From positions 1,054,001-1,118,000 of the forward strand of contig NZ_CP020660.1 in NCBI RefSeq assembly GCF_002381345.1: DNA of 64,000 nucleotides, given 5' to 3'. The notes under the pieces were generated by a model. It was not told the origin of the DNA. It saw nothing but the letters and a program-made list of their open reading frames with translations, and searched no databases. Source of the DNA: Candidatus Enterovibrio altilux. Lineage in GTDB: Bacteria > Pseudomonadota > Gammaproteobacteria > Enterobacterales > Vibrionaceae. Both the position numbers and the translations under genes were made by a program. Positions 19,989-30,362 of the stretch are shown one piece after another. Each line of letters begins with the position of its first letter. Positions within the stretch are counted from its first letter, which is position 1.

Positions 19989-20333
19989 ATGGAACAATTT
20001 GCGCATATTTCTGTATCAGACGCATGGCAGTTACTGAACAAGAAAGATCAGTCGGCGATAATAGTTGATATTAGGGATTCACAGTCTTTTCGGTTAATGC
20101 ATCCACAAGGTGCGTTTCACCATATTACTGATTCTATTGTGCAACTGATGCAAAATATAGATTATGAGAAGTCTATCTTGGTTATTTGTTCTAAAGGTGT
20201 CAGCAGCCAGGGCATTGCACAGTACCTTCATAATCAAGGTGTTGAAACGGTTTATAGCGTAGATGGTGGTTTTGAAGCTTGGCATAGACAAGGACTTCCT
20301 GTGGAAGCAGGAACCACTAACATAGATGTATAG
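19989..20333 (+). CDS. glpE: Thiosulfate sulfurtransferase GlpE (single-domain rhodanese)
   Basis: Cytoplasmic single-domain rhodanese that moves sulfane sulfur from thiosulfate to cyanide, thioredoxin or other acceptors. 114 residues (108 in E. coli). VDIRDSQSF at 26-34, active-site loop CSKGVSS with Cys at about 67, and YSVDGGFEAW near the end. The active loop normally reads C-YHGNSS; here it is CSKGVSS, so substrate preference may differ. ATG 19989 (ccatgg context), 7 bases after gagtga. First gene of the glpEGR cluster, whose other two members are dead. Confidence 0.9.
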   Translation: MEQFAHISVSDAWQLLNKKDQSAIIVDIRDSQSFRLMHPQGAFHHITDSIVQLMQNIDYEKSILVICSKGVSSQGIAQYLHNQGVETVYSVDGGFEAWHRQGLPVEAGTTNIDV

Positions 20334-20386
20334 TTGTGTATTTGTCAGTTATTTAATTCATACGGTTCCAATATAAAAGAAATAAT

Positions 20387-21258
20387 ATGATCCGGTTGAT
20401 TATACTTTTTCATCCTCGCGCTGGACAGGCATTCATTGATTATATGTCATCCTATGATATTGAAATTTTAATGATGCCAGAGGGAGAAGATACGTTTGGA
20501 TTGCGGCTTCGTTATGCACAGCATCAAATTAAGGTTGAGGAGCAACTATAGACTTTTTACGAGATTCCACTGTGCCGAAGTGCCAATTTGCGTTTTGAGT
20601 TATGGCTGAAAGTCGTACTGCGCATTGATATTGCCCACGCCAAAGTTTCATTAAAATACTGCGAAATAGCTCCGGCTTTGTAACGATATTGGTAATGGTC
20701 GTGTGTGTCGCTATTTATCTGCTGCTGGTACTTGGGTTTAGTGATGATGTATTCTCGCTACTGCATTTTCCGGTCTCAAAAAATCAGCAATGGCAATTAT
20801 ATCGCTTATTTTTTCATGTCTTATTGTATTTTAATGTCATACATATTGTATTTAATCCACTGTGGTGATGGGTGCCTGGTGGTCGTATAGAACAACATAG
20901 TGGCAGCCCGAAATTACTCCAATTATTTTTGTTTACCTCCTTGTTTTTTGGAGTATGACAGTGTGTATTTGATGGCCCCGTATTTGGAGGTATGTCAGGT
21001 GTAATTTATGCTTTACTCTGCTATGTATGGATGATGGGTCAGTTTGCATCATTGAAAACATTATTCATTGAAGCTGGCTTCATTGGCTTCATTGGCTTCA
21101 TTGGCTTCATTGGCTTCATTGGCTTCATGTTGCTGTGGCTGGCGGTTGGTTTCTGTGAACCTTTCGGCATAGTGATTGCCAATATGGCGCATTTGCTTGG
21201 TTTGATATCAGGCTGTGTTATTAGTGTATTTGATGTCAAATTATTACGAGTATCTTGA
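20387..21258 (+). pseudogene. glpG: Rhomboid intramembrane protease GlpG, pseudogene
   Basis: From ATG 20387: MIRLIILFHPRAGQAFIDYM, then a stop after KVEEQL (20550). Later pieces read VCVAIYLLLVLGF, LYRLFFHVLLYFNVIHIVFN, a stop within the LLWWW region, VPGGRIEQHSGS, then VFGGMSGVIYALLCYVWMM with the catalytic-Ser motif G-x-S-G, and IANMAHLLGLISG with the catalytic His. Active-site residues persist, but at least three in-frame stops or shifts disrupt the gene. A 9-bp repeat has expanded in the fifth membrane helix (21076-21128). Order after glpE is as in E. coli. Confidence 0.88.
21076..21128. repeat. Tandem repeat, 9-bp unit (ggcttcatt) nearly 6 copies
   Basis: Encodes GFI repeated in frame within the dead glpG; five full units plus a partial sixth, without mismatches, so the expansion is recent. 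Confidence 0.95.
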
Positions 21259-21788
21259 CGTCAGTGATAACATGGCGTAAATGAAAACGTATATACCAAA
21301 TAATACAGATAAGTGAGATATAAGTTTATCTCTGACATTTGTTGGATTGACTTTCAGGTGTTAGGCATATAATTTTAAATGTTTTAATTTATGGGATATT
21401 ATTTGTTCAACGTATAGAATGCCTTGAAACAAATCCACCGATATCAGGAAATGCTCGATTAGTTCGTGACTAAGGCTTGCGTTAATACGGATGATTTGGT
21501 CGTACACTTTGATGTGAGCCCTCCAACTATTCGTCGTAATTTAAACAAGCTGGCGGAAGAGCATGAAACTTGCCGTCAGTATGGCGGTGCAACCATCTCT
21601 TTTGGTTCCGTTAATGTAGCGTATAACACACACAAAGTGATGCAACAAGAAGCCAAAAATAAATTGGCCTATGCGTTGCTTCACCATCAAAATCCTCGTA
21701 CCGTAACTAACAGCCTTAATGCAGCAAGCATTTTGATAGCGGGGAAAAATTTTTTATCATCATGACCGGGGATGAAATTCGTAATCGT

Positions 21789-21830
21789 GATGGAGGTACG
21801 ATGGAGGTACGATGGAGGTACGATGGAGGA
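21789..21830. repeat. Tandem repeat, 11-bp unit (gatggaggtac) 3.8 copies
   Basis: Perfect units inside the glpR remnant, at the place of the NRDGG motif. An 11-bp unit shifts the frame with each copy. Confidence 0.95.
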
Positions 21831-22006
21831 AGCTATTCCTAACTTTATCTCACAGTTTTGTCTTGATTTTGGTATATTGGGGATTAGTGGGAGTGATTTA
21901 AATGGGGAGTTACTCGACTTCGATTATCATGTAGTGCGTGTAATATAGGTTGTTATGCAAAACAGCTATTTTGTAATGTTTGCTATTGACCATATAAAAT
22001 ATAGTC

Positions 22007-22046
22007 ATAGTGCAATAGTGCAATAGTGCAATAGTGCAATAGTGCA
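22007..22046. repeat. Tandem repeat, 8-bp unit (atagtgca) 5 copies
   Basis: Perfect array at the 3' edge of the glpR remnant. About 265 bases of featureless sequence follow, up to the next IS. Confidence 0.95.
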
Positions 22047-22311
22047 CGTGGGTACCTGTAGGGCAAATAGACATATTATTTATTAAAACAAATTTTAAAT
22101 TTATTGATTCATATTTTCAACATGCTAATACATGAGTAAACATTATTTGATCACCCGCCATTATAAAAATGCTACTGTTGTTAAGTGGCACCACTAGACT
22201 GTAAGGGTTCAATCAAAGAGTGCAGCTTTACATAATACTTCTCGCATGAACCTTCACTGCGTATAAAAAATGTATTCAATGTCAAAGTCACAATCTGAAT
22301 ATTTTAACAAA

Positions 22312-23073
22312 ACCATCGCTACATGTAACTTGGGTCAGACTCAACGTTTACCGCCAATGCCACGCTTTTTTACTGTTTATCCGCCTTCACATAAATTTTG
22401 GTCTTTAAAAATCAATGACTAAGTGCGGATGATTTTTGTAGTCTGAGTTTTAAACGCTACGTTAACCGTTTGGACTGGTATGGCTAATACATGAATAATG
22501 AGGTATGATAATGTCAGTTGAGCAAGTTTAAAAATAGAATTGATGAATCCTTACAGAACCCTCAATGACATTAAAAATACGTATTTAACCATGAACACCG
22601 TTTTAATGGGTAAGTCGCTCAATAAACGAGGTCTACTATGATTCTCCTGCTTAGTTTGATTTCATAACCAAATATCTTCTTCATTAACCCAGAATATTAG
22701 TGAGCCATGGTTCATTAAAACTTAATTATACTGCTTCCAGTGAGTTATTTTGTCGCTAAGCTTGTTTATAAATATGAATGTTTAAGTGAGCTCAGCTGTT
22801 TAGAATATTGAGTAAAAATGTAATTCTCTAATTTAGGCAATAAAGCCGATTACCATAAATGTTACCTAGAAGAGACAGAGATGGTTAGAGTCAAAAAAAA
22901 CCTAGGAAGGACATTGCACCTGAGGGCTTACAGTGCTTAGATTAGTGAAATTTGCACCATAATAAAAACGTTAAATAAGCTAACAGGGTTAGGCATGCTT
23001 CAAATGAAAGCGCTCATCCAATGGTTCATTATGTTGAAATTCGCTATCTGAACTCGAATGAGAGAAAAAAGCC
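22312..23073 (-). mobile_element. IS903-group element, 5' half inverted, with inverted 3' tail
   Basis: 22312-22847 is the transposase N-terminal half in minus orientation, ending with the left terminus (aataaagcc). 22848-23073 is the IS 3' end in plus orientation, ending ctgaactcgaatgagag. The junction is the recurring ggcttta/gtaatc type. The left boundary has no terminus, so the C-terminal half was deleted. Confidence 0.75.
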
Positions 23074-23520
23074 TCTGCAAGATTCAACAGCACAGCTTAC
23101 AACGAGATCGTCAGTGTCCATCATGCTCCATCCCGTGCTTTTGAACGTCATTGATCACTAATAAACACCAGCCAATGAATCCATAAGCTAGTCTTAATTT
23201 CACCGACAGCTTTGGAAAGCAATGAATGAAAAATTAAGACAGAATGCTGACTTCAAAAATAAATGAAAATGCCAAGATATAAACGAGGCGTTTTTCGCTG
23301 TAATTTTTCATAAATTGTAGGATCATAAACGTTTCTAATTAATGATCATTTTCAGACGCTCAAACCTGTATTTTCACGTTAATTGAGTATAATGAAAAAA
23401 TCATTATTCCCTCAAGAGCAATAATTTCAATGCTATTATTGGAGTGATAGAGCTCTAAAGCTAATTAGCAATCTGATTTTGCACGTTTGCTTTTATTACT
23501 TTTACCTCCTCAAGGAGTAC
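23074..23520. other. Spacer upstream of the MFS transporter gene
   Basis: About 450 bases. ttcacgttaattgagtataatgaaa (about 23373-23397) contains a fair -10 (tataat) that could serve the transporter. No gene remnant identified. Confidence 0.4.
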
Positions 23521-24720
23521 ATGAATACGAATGCTATTTATCAACCCGCACAACAGTTGACATTTCTCTTAATCTTTGTACTTGGCGCAATTGCAGCGTT
23601 AACACCTCTTGCTATTGATATGTATCTCCCAGCAATGCCTGAAATTGCAAAGGACTTGATGGCAACACCTGGACAGGTGCAACGAACGCTTGTTGCTTAC
23701 ATCACAGGTTTTGCCTTCGGGCAGTTGATTCACGGTCCTATTTCTGATAGTTATGGTCGTCGACCGGTATTAATCGTTGGTGTATCTTTATTTTTTATTG
23801 GTGCGATTCTAAGTGCGCAGGCTAATGATATTGAGACATTGACTTACATCCGTGCGGCTCAAGGTTTCTGTGGTGCTGCAGCAGCTGTCGTGATTCAAGC
23901 TTTGGTGCGCGATATGTTTGACCGTGAAGAATTTGCGCGGACCATGTCATTTATTACCTTAGTAATGACAGTTTCACCATTGGTCGCGCCAATGATTGGT
24001 GGTTATCTTGCGGTATGGTTTGGCTGGCGTTCAATTTTTTGGGTACTGGCAGGATTTGCAGTGCTTATGTTTGTGCTAATTGTTGCCCTGATCCCTGAAA
24101 CGCTTTCAATGGAGCGTCGTGCACCACTGCGTATTAGCTCAATATTACGAAATTATGCAAAAATTATCTGCTCTCGCTCTGCGGTAGGTTATATTTGCGC
24201 GTCTGGATTTTCGTTTGCAGGTATGTTTTCGTTTCTAACTGCGGGGTCGTTTGTTTATATTGAGTATTACGGTGTAAGTACTGAAAACTTTGGTTATCTC
24301 TTTAGCTTGCACGTTGTTTGTTTGATTATTATGACCACCATCAATGGCAAGCTAGTTCGTAAAGTGGGTTGCGAAAACATGTTAAGAATTGGTTTAATGA
24401 TCCAGCTGTTTGCGGGTGTTACATTAATGATTGCTCAGTTTTTAAATCTTGGATTATGGGGCACTGTTATTCCAGGCATTCTATTCATTGGTACGATTTC
24501 CATTGTAGGCAGTAATGCCATGGCATGTGTTCTAAGTGCTTATCCAGCATTATCGGGTACAGCTGCATCGCTTGCTGGTACGATGAGATTTGGTATTGGT
24601 ACTATAGTTGGTGGCATAGTTACAGCTATCCCTGTGTATTCTGCATGGCCAATGACAGGCGCGATGACGGGGTGCGCGATTTTTTCCGCTCTATTTTATT
24701 GGGGTTTAGCGAATAAATAA
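23521..24720 (+). CDS. bcr: MFS drug exporter, Bcr/CflA family
   Basis: Twelve-helix drug:H+ antiporter of the DHA1 group. 399 residues from ATG 23521 (aaggag 3 bases upstream; a TTG 42 bases earlier is less likely). Motifs: helix 1 with AIDMYLPAMPEIAKDL; loop 2-3 motif A-like GPISDSYGRRPVLI; helix 5 motif C-like TLVMTVSPLVAPMIGGYL; and SGTAASLAGTMRFGIG in helix 11. All twelve segments are recognisable, with no stops. Substrate unknown; homologues export bicyclomycin, sulphonamides or cysteine. Isolated between IS copies. The family call is firm, the gene symbol less so. Confidence 0.85.
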   Translation: MNTNAIYQPAQQLTFLLIFVLGAIAALTPLAIDMYLPAMPEIAKDLMATPGQVQRTLVAYITGFAFGQLIHGPISDSYGRRPVLIVGVSLFFIGAILSAQANDIETLTYIRAAQGFCGAAAAVVIQALVRDMFDREEFARTMSFITLVMTVSPLVAPMIGGYLAVWFGWRSIFWVLAGFAVLMFVLIVALIPETLSMERRAPLRISSILRNYAKIICSRSAVGYICASGFSFAGMFSFLTAGSFVYIEYYGVSTENFGYLFSLHVVCLIIMTTINGKLVRKVGCENMLRIGLMIQLFAGVTLMIAQFLNLGLWGTVIPGILFIGTISIVGSNAMACVLSAYPALSGTAASLAGTMRFGIGTIVGGIVTAIPVYSAWPMTGAMTGCAIFSALFYWGLANK

Positions 24721-24811
24721 ACTCATGTGTTAAATAAGTCGATTATCATTAAAGCATACTATCATTGTTTAATGACCCATGTAAGAATGAGATGAAACTG
24801 AGTGTAATATT

Positions 24812-25848
24812 GGTTTTATTTTTTAAATCAGTGCACTCAATTATACATCTATGTTTTAAACGGTTAGGTTCACTTAAATGTTTAGGTTTATGAATAAGCT
24901 TCGTTACAAAATAACTAACTGAAAGCAGTATAATCAAATTTTAATTAATCCTGGCTTACTCATATTCTGGGTTAATGAAGAAGCTATCCAGCTACGTAAT
25001 CAAATTAAGCAGGGTAATCATGAAAGGCCTTGCTTAATTAACGATTGAGTTATTCATGGCTGAACGCGTATTTTCAATGACATTGAGAGATTAGGAAAAA
25101 TTCATTAATTTTGTTGCTAAATTTGTTCAATTGCTATTATGATGCCTTCATCATTAGTGAATAAGTTAGCGAGCCAAAACCGTTAACGTCACGTTCAAGA
25201 CGAAGAATAAAGGAAGCATCCAGTACTTACCATTAATTCTTCGGGGCTCAAAATTTACGGTGAAGAAGGATCCTGAGTAACAAAAAGATAGTACTGATGG
25301 AAAACGGTGTGTCTGGCGCAAGTTATATTTAACGGTAGGTATAAATATATATGAAATCATTGCTGCTGAGTTAAATGCATCAAATATAATTAACGGTGCA
25401 AGTGCTATCTGATTTGCTAAAATAGACTTGTCAAAGAATCAATGAAATATCAACCGATGGGGCTTACGATACCAGACAATGCTACGAAATCGTTCGGGTT
25501 AAACGAGCGGTTTCATTGATCCTGCTAAATAAAGGAGTAATTTTTGAGGAACGAGGTCATCCGTGTAATTTAGCGATTAATGACCAGCAGTTATACAGTT
25601 CAAATATGCATTGAAAAAATGAGGTATGTTACATAAAGGTTCCCTATCAGAGACGTCAATGGTTCGAGTCAAAAAACCTCTCTGAAGGATATCAAATTTA
25701 AGGGATCACAATACTCAGATTAGCGAAACTTAGCCATGATAAAAGTGTTAAATAATTTGACAAAGCTTAGAATGTCTAAAATGAAAGTAATGGTCTAATA
25801 ATTCATTCTGTAAGAACTTGCTATCTGAACTAGCATTAAAAAATCAAG
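24812..25848 (+). mobile_element. IS903-group element, full length
   Basis: Left end ggttttattttttaaatcag, right end ...ctgaactagcattaaaaaat. Most blocks are present but frameshifted; SSGLKIYGEEG shows the first catalytic region (Asp changed). Begins 91 bases after the transporter stop. Confidence 0.82.
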
Positions 25849-26299
25849 TCCCTAAGCTTTAAAAACATAATAAGTTACAATATTAGATAGCCATCATATT
25901 CATCAACTGGCATAATAATTAAATGGGCTGGATTGCTTAATAATATAGCATTATGTTATAAATTATGGAAGGTTATCTAGTTTGGAACCAAAAATAAAAA
26001 CTTAAAATTCAGTATTATAATACTCATATAGACAAGTACATGCCCATGAAATAATGGTTTTATGTTTTTGAAAGATGATGAATAATCTGAGGGAGTAAAA
26101 CCTAAAAGCGGTGACCAATAACCACACCTGTACAGTTGAAACCATGACTATTATCGTGTACTTTTGTGAGTTCACTCATCGCCGTAGTCATCAAATTATT
26201 GCCTATGTTAATGCGTAGTTTAAAGCAAAATACATGGTAGTTAGAATAAACAAGTGAATTTACTATAATGCGTTGAGTTATAAAAATTTGAAAGATATG
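25849..26299. other. Spacer before the IS630 remnant
   Basis: About 450 AT-rich bases. Its right part may be the eroded N-terminal half of the IS630-type transposase, but I cannot align it. Confidence 0.35.
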
Positions 26300-26906
26300 T
26301 TAAAATAATTTAAAGTTAACAAACATAAGAATTTTATTCGGTTTTATGATACATTCTAAGCCGTGTATACTAAGGATACATCTATTTATTGATGCGGTCC
26401 ATCCAATGTAAGCGACAAAAATAATGCATGGATGGATACGTAAGGAACAAAATAAAGTCTTCAGAATAAAAGGTAGACGTAGTTGACTTGATTTTATTGA
26501 TACCTGCAAAATTCTTGATATTGCGAACAATGTGTTTAGTGAATATGAGATAATGAATAGCATAAACATTGTCTATTTGTTTCAAGCTGAAAAAATTATT
26601 CATTAACCTCATATGACTCTCGATGGAACGGGATATCTTCTAAGTAACCTCGGTAAAGATGTGGTATTTATTCTCAATATTCAACTTCACTACTCTCCTT
26701 TTTACAGTCCAAATCTTAACTCGATAGAGCGGCTACGGGAGGTGGCACAGGAACAGCCAAGAAATAACGTTTACTTCAAAAATACATGCTATTTTAAAGC
26801 AGTTATTGAAAAATTTTTTACTGTGATTTATCCAAAGATTGTAGGCTCTTGGATATCTCTAGTAAATTACATGTTTCAAGTGCTCTATTCTGCATCTTCA
26901 AGTTAA
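26300..26906 (+). mobile_element. IS630-family transposase remnant
   Basis: One frame with stops reads FIDAVHPM, stop, ATKIMHGWIRKEQNKVFRI, stop, LDFIDTCKIL, then MTLDGTGYLLSN and HYSPFYSPNLNSIERLR, ending near GSWISLVNYMFQVL. These are the DDE blocks of IS630/Tc1-mariner transposases (xDAVHP, LDGAGYH, LPPYSPxLNPIE). The second catalytic Asp and the final Glu are visible. Three in-frame stops from FIDAVHP onward, no frameshift. The 5' half is gone. Confidence 0.8.
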
Positions 26907-26937
26907 TTGAATATAACAGGCTTTAAATTTGACGATT

Positions 26938-27390
26938 ATGAAAACATCTATCAGTTTATTTATTTCAGCGATTATCGCTGTATTAGGCGCATTACTACTT
27001 AACTTCTCGCAGCTAATAACTAGCACAGGACTAGCATTTGTATTGGGAGCAATTACTGTAGGTATTGTCCTTTCCCTTATGCCAATTAAATCTTCAGATA
27101 CAATCTCAAAGGCTTCATCACTTAATAGCAAAACTATTTACGTTGGTAATTTGCCTTACCGTGCAAATGAAAACGATATCAAAGAACTTTTTGCAAAATA
27201 CGGTGAGGTATTTACTGTTCGTCTCATGAAAGACAAAAGAACGGGGAAGCGCCGAGGTTTTGGTTTTGTTGTTATGGCAGAAGCCGATGTGTCAGTAGCT
27301 ATTGGACAACTCAACAATAAAGAGTATGGAGAAAGGACATTGAAAGTAAGAGAGGCGAATTATCCTAAAAAGGAGGAGCACGCTCAATAG
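26938..27390 (+). CDS. RNA-binding protein with N-terminal membrane segment and RRM domain
   Basis: 150 residues from ATG 26938 (a TTG 9 bases upstream is less likely). Residues 1-50 hold two hydrophobic helices (LFISAIIAVLGALLLNF and GLAFVLGAITVGIVLSLM). A Ser-rich linker leads to one RRM with RNP2 IYVGNL and RNP1 RRGFGFVV (about residues 66-140). This architecture is typical of small Vibrionaceae proteins annotated as RNA-binding; their biology is poorly known. Single-RRM proteins bind short U-rich RNA. The 3' end overlaps the 3' end of murI by 26 bases, tail to tail. Looks intact. Confidence 0.82.
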   Translation: MKTSISLFISAIIAVLGALLLNFSQLITSTGLAFVLGAITVGIVLSLMPIKSSDTISKASSLNSKTIYVGNLPYRANENDIKELFAKYGEVFTVRLMKDKRTGKRRGFGFVVMAEADVSVAIGQLNNKEYGERTLKVREANYPKKEEHAQ

Positions 27391-28153
27391 ACGAAAAACC
27401 CATGTGAGATAATTCTTGATTTAAGGCACTATCTTTGTTTACTAAAGCACTACTAAAGACTCTATGTTTATAGAGGAAGGCCCGCGGGCTTTCCTCTATT
27501 AATAGCTCTGCAACTCTGCAGGCAACTGCTTTGCCAGAGTCAATGATTGTGCAACTATCCCCTACAATTTCTTGTATTTCACTTTTAAGCAATGGAAAAT
27601 GTGTACAACCTAAGACAATATAATCCACCTGATTAATAAATGGTGCAAGAATATTTTGCAATTTACGTTTATCTACAGGTTTACCGCATAGCTTAGACTC
27701 ACTCATTAATACTAATTCTGTTGAACCGATCATATTAATATCACAGTCTCGCATAAATTTTTTTACAAGTTGGTAAGTGTAAGGACGTTGCACTGTTGCT
27801 GGTGTAGCTAAAAGACCAATTTTTTTCATTTGACTTAATGCTGCCGCAGGTTTTATGGCTGGCACGACACCAACAATAGGAATGGATAGTTTTTCACGCA
27901 GATATGGGAGCACAAGCGTACTGGCAGTGTTACAGGCGACAACCACCAGCGCCACATCATGCGTAGAACAGACAGCTAAAACCATACCGCAAACTCTAGA
28001 AATCAATACGTCGTATTCAAGTTCACCATAAGGAAAGGCAGCATTGTCGAATGCATAAATCACGTGCTGACCAGGTATTAACTGTATTATCTCTTTATAA
28101 ACAGAAAGCCCTCCTACACCAGAATCAAATATCAGCACACTTTTCACCTTCAT
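27365..28153 (-). CDS. murI: Glutamate racemase MurI
   Basis: Makes D-glutamate for peptidoglycan by cofactor-independent two-cysteine racemisation. 262 residues from ATG 28153; an in-frame TTG at 28195 would start inside IS sequence and is rejected. FDSGVGGLSVYKEI with the Asp/Ser pair at 10-11; first catalytic Cys in VVACNTAST; second in VLGCTHFPLL; also VPAIKPAAA. The end GFSSIERAPPF is near the usual C-terminus. The dead IS begins 17 bases upstream of the start codon, so the native promoter has been displaced. It converges with the RRM gene, with a 26-base overlap. Confidence 0.94.
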   Translation of the reverse strand: MKVKSVLIFDSGVGGLSVYKEIIQLIPGQHVIYAFDNAAFPYGELEYDVLISRVCGMVLAVCSTHDVALVVVACNTASTLVLPYLREKLSIPIVGVVPAIKPAAALSQMKKIGLLATPATVQRPYTYQLVKKFMRDCDINMIGSTELVLMSESKLCGKPVDKRKLQNILAPFINQVDYIVLGCTHFPLLKSEIQEIVGDSCTIIDSGKAVACRVAELLIEESPRAFLYKHRVFSSALVNKDSALNQELSHMGFSSIERAPPF

Positions 28154-28170
28154 TATCTCTCTAGTTATTA

Positions 28171-28931
28171 AGCTTTGTTTTTCATTCAAGTGCAAGCAAA
28201 CCTCAACATGATGAATGATTAGGTATTCGCTTGCACTCTAAGCATACCTATTCCTATGAACTTATGTAATGTTTGTGGCATTACAAAAATTTTTTCGATC
28301 TGGGCATTGTAATCCCTGAGGCTCAATGTTCTTCCTAATTGTTTCTTTACTCGTAATATTGCTGCTTTTGATAGGAAACGTTTATGGTAAGCATACTTTT
28401 TCTGTTTAATATACATTGGAGCTGTATAACTTCTAGCAGCGGATTGTTAGATTGCGTGGATGATTTCAAGCTTAAAAAAGCTGCGCCTTTTCCTTGGTGG
28501 GAGGAATGGAACCGCTCGTTTAATATGAATGACTTTATAATACAGTATTATACCGTAAGCACCACGCCAGTATCTCATTTATTTTACAATAATTATGTTT
28601 AAATAAGTGAAGCTACATTTTTTCATTAATCACGTTTGATGAACTAAACTGAGTAATAATTATTTCATGTGTATTAATATCTACTGTGCATTGTAATTTG
28701 CATTAGACTCAACGTTTCGCATCAGTGTCATGCTTTTTTATTTTCTGTTGATCTTCATCGCAGACGTCTAGCTCTATTATAATGGTTAAGCCACTAAATA
28801 AATGAGGTCTTCCACGATGACCTTGCTTAATTTTACATCATAGCTGAATAAGTTTCTTCATTAATCTAGAATGTCAGTGAGTCTCGATTGATTAAAGTTT
28901 GATTATACTACGCCCAGTTGATTATTTTATA
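28171..28931 (-). mobile_element. IS903-group element, minus, internally deleted
   Basis: Starts with the IS right end (agctttgttttt) 17 bases upstream of murI and runs through the 3' half to about 28770, skips about 270 bases, resumes at ataatggttaagccac, and is cut at the start of the next copy (28932) before its left end. Confidence 0.75.
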
Positions 28932-30190
28932 GGCTTTGTTTTTTAATTTGAGTTTAAAGAACAAACCTCTACATTATTCATTATTAAATAATCGATTACG
29001 TATTAGGCATACTTAATTCTATTAATTTATTTAACGCTTTTATCATGGCTTAGGTTTTGTTAACATGACCCATGTGATGCTTTATGCTTAGTGTCCCCCC
29101 CAATAAATTTTTAATTTTTGCTGTTTTTGCTAAAAATCATTAAATATTTAGTTTTATTTTTTAAATAAGAGCACTTGATTTTCAATCAACACTCCAAGCA
29201 GCTAAACTAACTGAAATATTCAGGTTTATGAAGAAGCTTTACTACAAAACAGTTAACTGGAAACAATATAATTAAACTTTAATCAATCGTGGCTTGCTAA
29301 CATTCTGATTCATGAAGAAGCTATTCGGCTATGGAATCAAGCTAAACAAAGTAATCATGGGGAAACCTCGTTTATTTAGTAGTTTAGCCATTACGACGAC
29401 CCTCATGGTTAAATGCTTATTTTCAATGTCATTGAAAGGTCAGTAAGGATTCATTAACTCTGTTTTCAAACTTGTTCACTGGTCGTTGTCATGCCCTCAC
29501 TACTCATGCGTTAGCAAGCAAGCCAAAACGGCATTATCGTTCAAAACGAAGAATAAAGGGACCATTCAGCACTTAACCATTGATTTTACTGGGCTCAACG
29601 CTTACGGTGAAGACGAATGGGAAGCAAACAAGCATGACACTGATGGAAAACAGTGAGTCTGGCGCAAGTTACATTTAGCGATAAAGATAAATACGCATGA
29701 AATTATCGTTGCTGAGTAAGTGCATCATATGTGATGACCGGTGAAGTGCTACTTCACTTGCTCAAACAGACCCGCCGCAGAATCAATGAAGTATTAACTA
29801 ATGGTGCTTACGGCACCAGATAATGTTACGAAATCGTTCGTATTAAACGAGCGGCTCCTCTCATTCTACCAAGAAAAGAGGCAATTTGTTGGGAACAATA
29901 TCATCCGTGTCATTTAGTGGTTAGTTACCAGCAGTTATACAGTTTAAATAAACATTATAAAACGAGATATAGCTACCATAAATGTGTTCTATTATAGACG
30001 CAAATACCTCGAGTTAAAATTTTTCAGAGGAACATTTAGCTTCAGGAATCACAATGCTTAGATTAGCGAAACCTCGCCATGATATAGGCGTTAAATAAGC
30101 TAACCAAGTTAAGTATGCTTAAAATACAAGCAATTCTTTAATAGTGAAGTATGTTTAAATTTGCCATCTCAACTTGAGTTAGGAAGTAAC
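28932..30190 (+). mobile_element. IS903-group element, plus, with inverted 3' tail (long-repeat form)
   Basis: 28932-29149 is the 3' end inverted; 29150-30190 is a full-length plus copy (left end agttttattttttaaataag). Outer borders are therefore both 3' ends. It has inserted into the copy at 28171-28931. Transposase frame broken, although blocks such as GAYGTR and PRRRINEVL are legible. Confidence 0.78.
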
Positions 30191-30362
30191 GTTAGTGTGG
30201 TCAACTAGAGAACCTGATAAAATAAACGAAATTCAATCGAGTATAATGGTGCTATTTTGAGCCATAACTAGTGCAATAAATGGGTTGCATATACCCATTA
30301 TAATAGTAATCTATTTTGTTTATCTAGATGTTTACTGTAAGTAGTATAAGTAAGGCTATAAA

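Larger units (their letters stand above)
21424..22046 (+). pseudogene. glpR: Glycerol-3-phosphate regulon repressor GlpR, pseudogene
   Basis: DeoR-family repressor of glp genes. Readable pieces: KQIHRYQEML, stop, then DDLVVHFDVSPPTIRRNLNK (DeoR-type HTH), YGGATISFGSVNVAYNTHK, a deletion removing about 40 residues between QEAKNK and LAYALLHHQN, NSLNAASILIAGKNF, stop, then IPNFISQFCLDFGILGISG and GELLDFDYHVVRV, stop, YFVMFAIDHIKYSHSA. An 11-bp repeat (21789-21830) and an 8-bp repeat at the end have expanded inside it. Multiple stops and the effector-domain deletion make it inactive, which predicts loss of repression of glpD. Confidence 0.88.

Noticed and set aside
21076-22046. Possible CRISPR-like array
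   Set aside because: The repeats are contiguous 8-11-bp units without spacers; they are simple tandem expansions.
28154-28195. Extended murI start at TTG 28195
   Set aside because: The extra codons lie partly inside the IS terminus; the ATG at 28153 begins the conserved MurI N-terminus.
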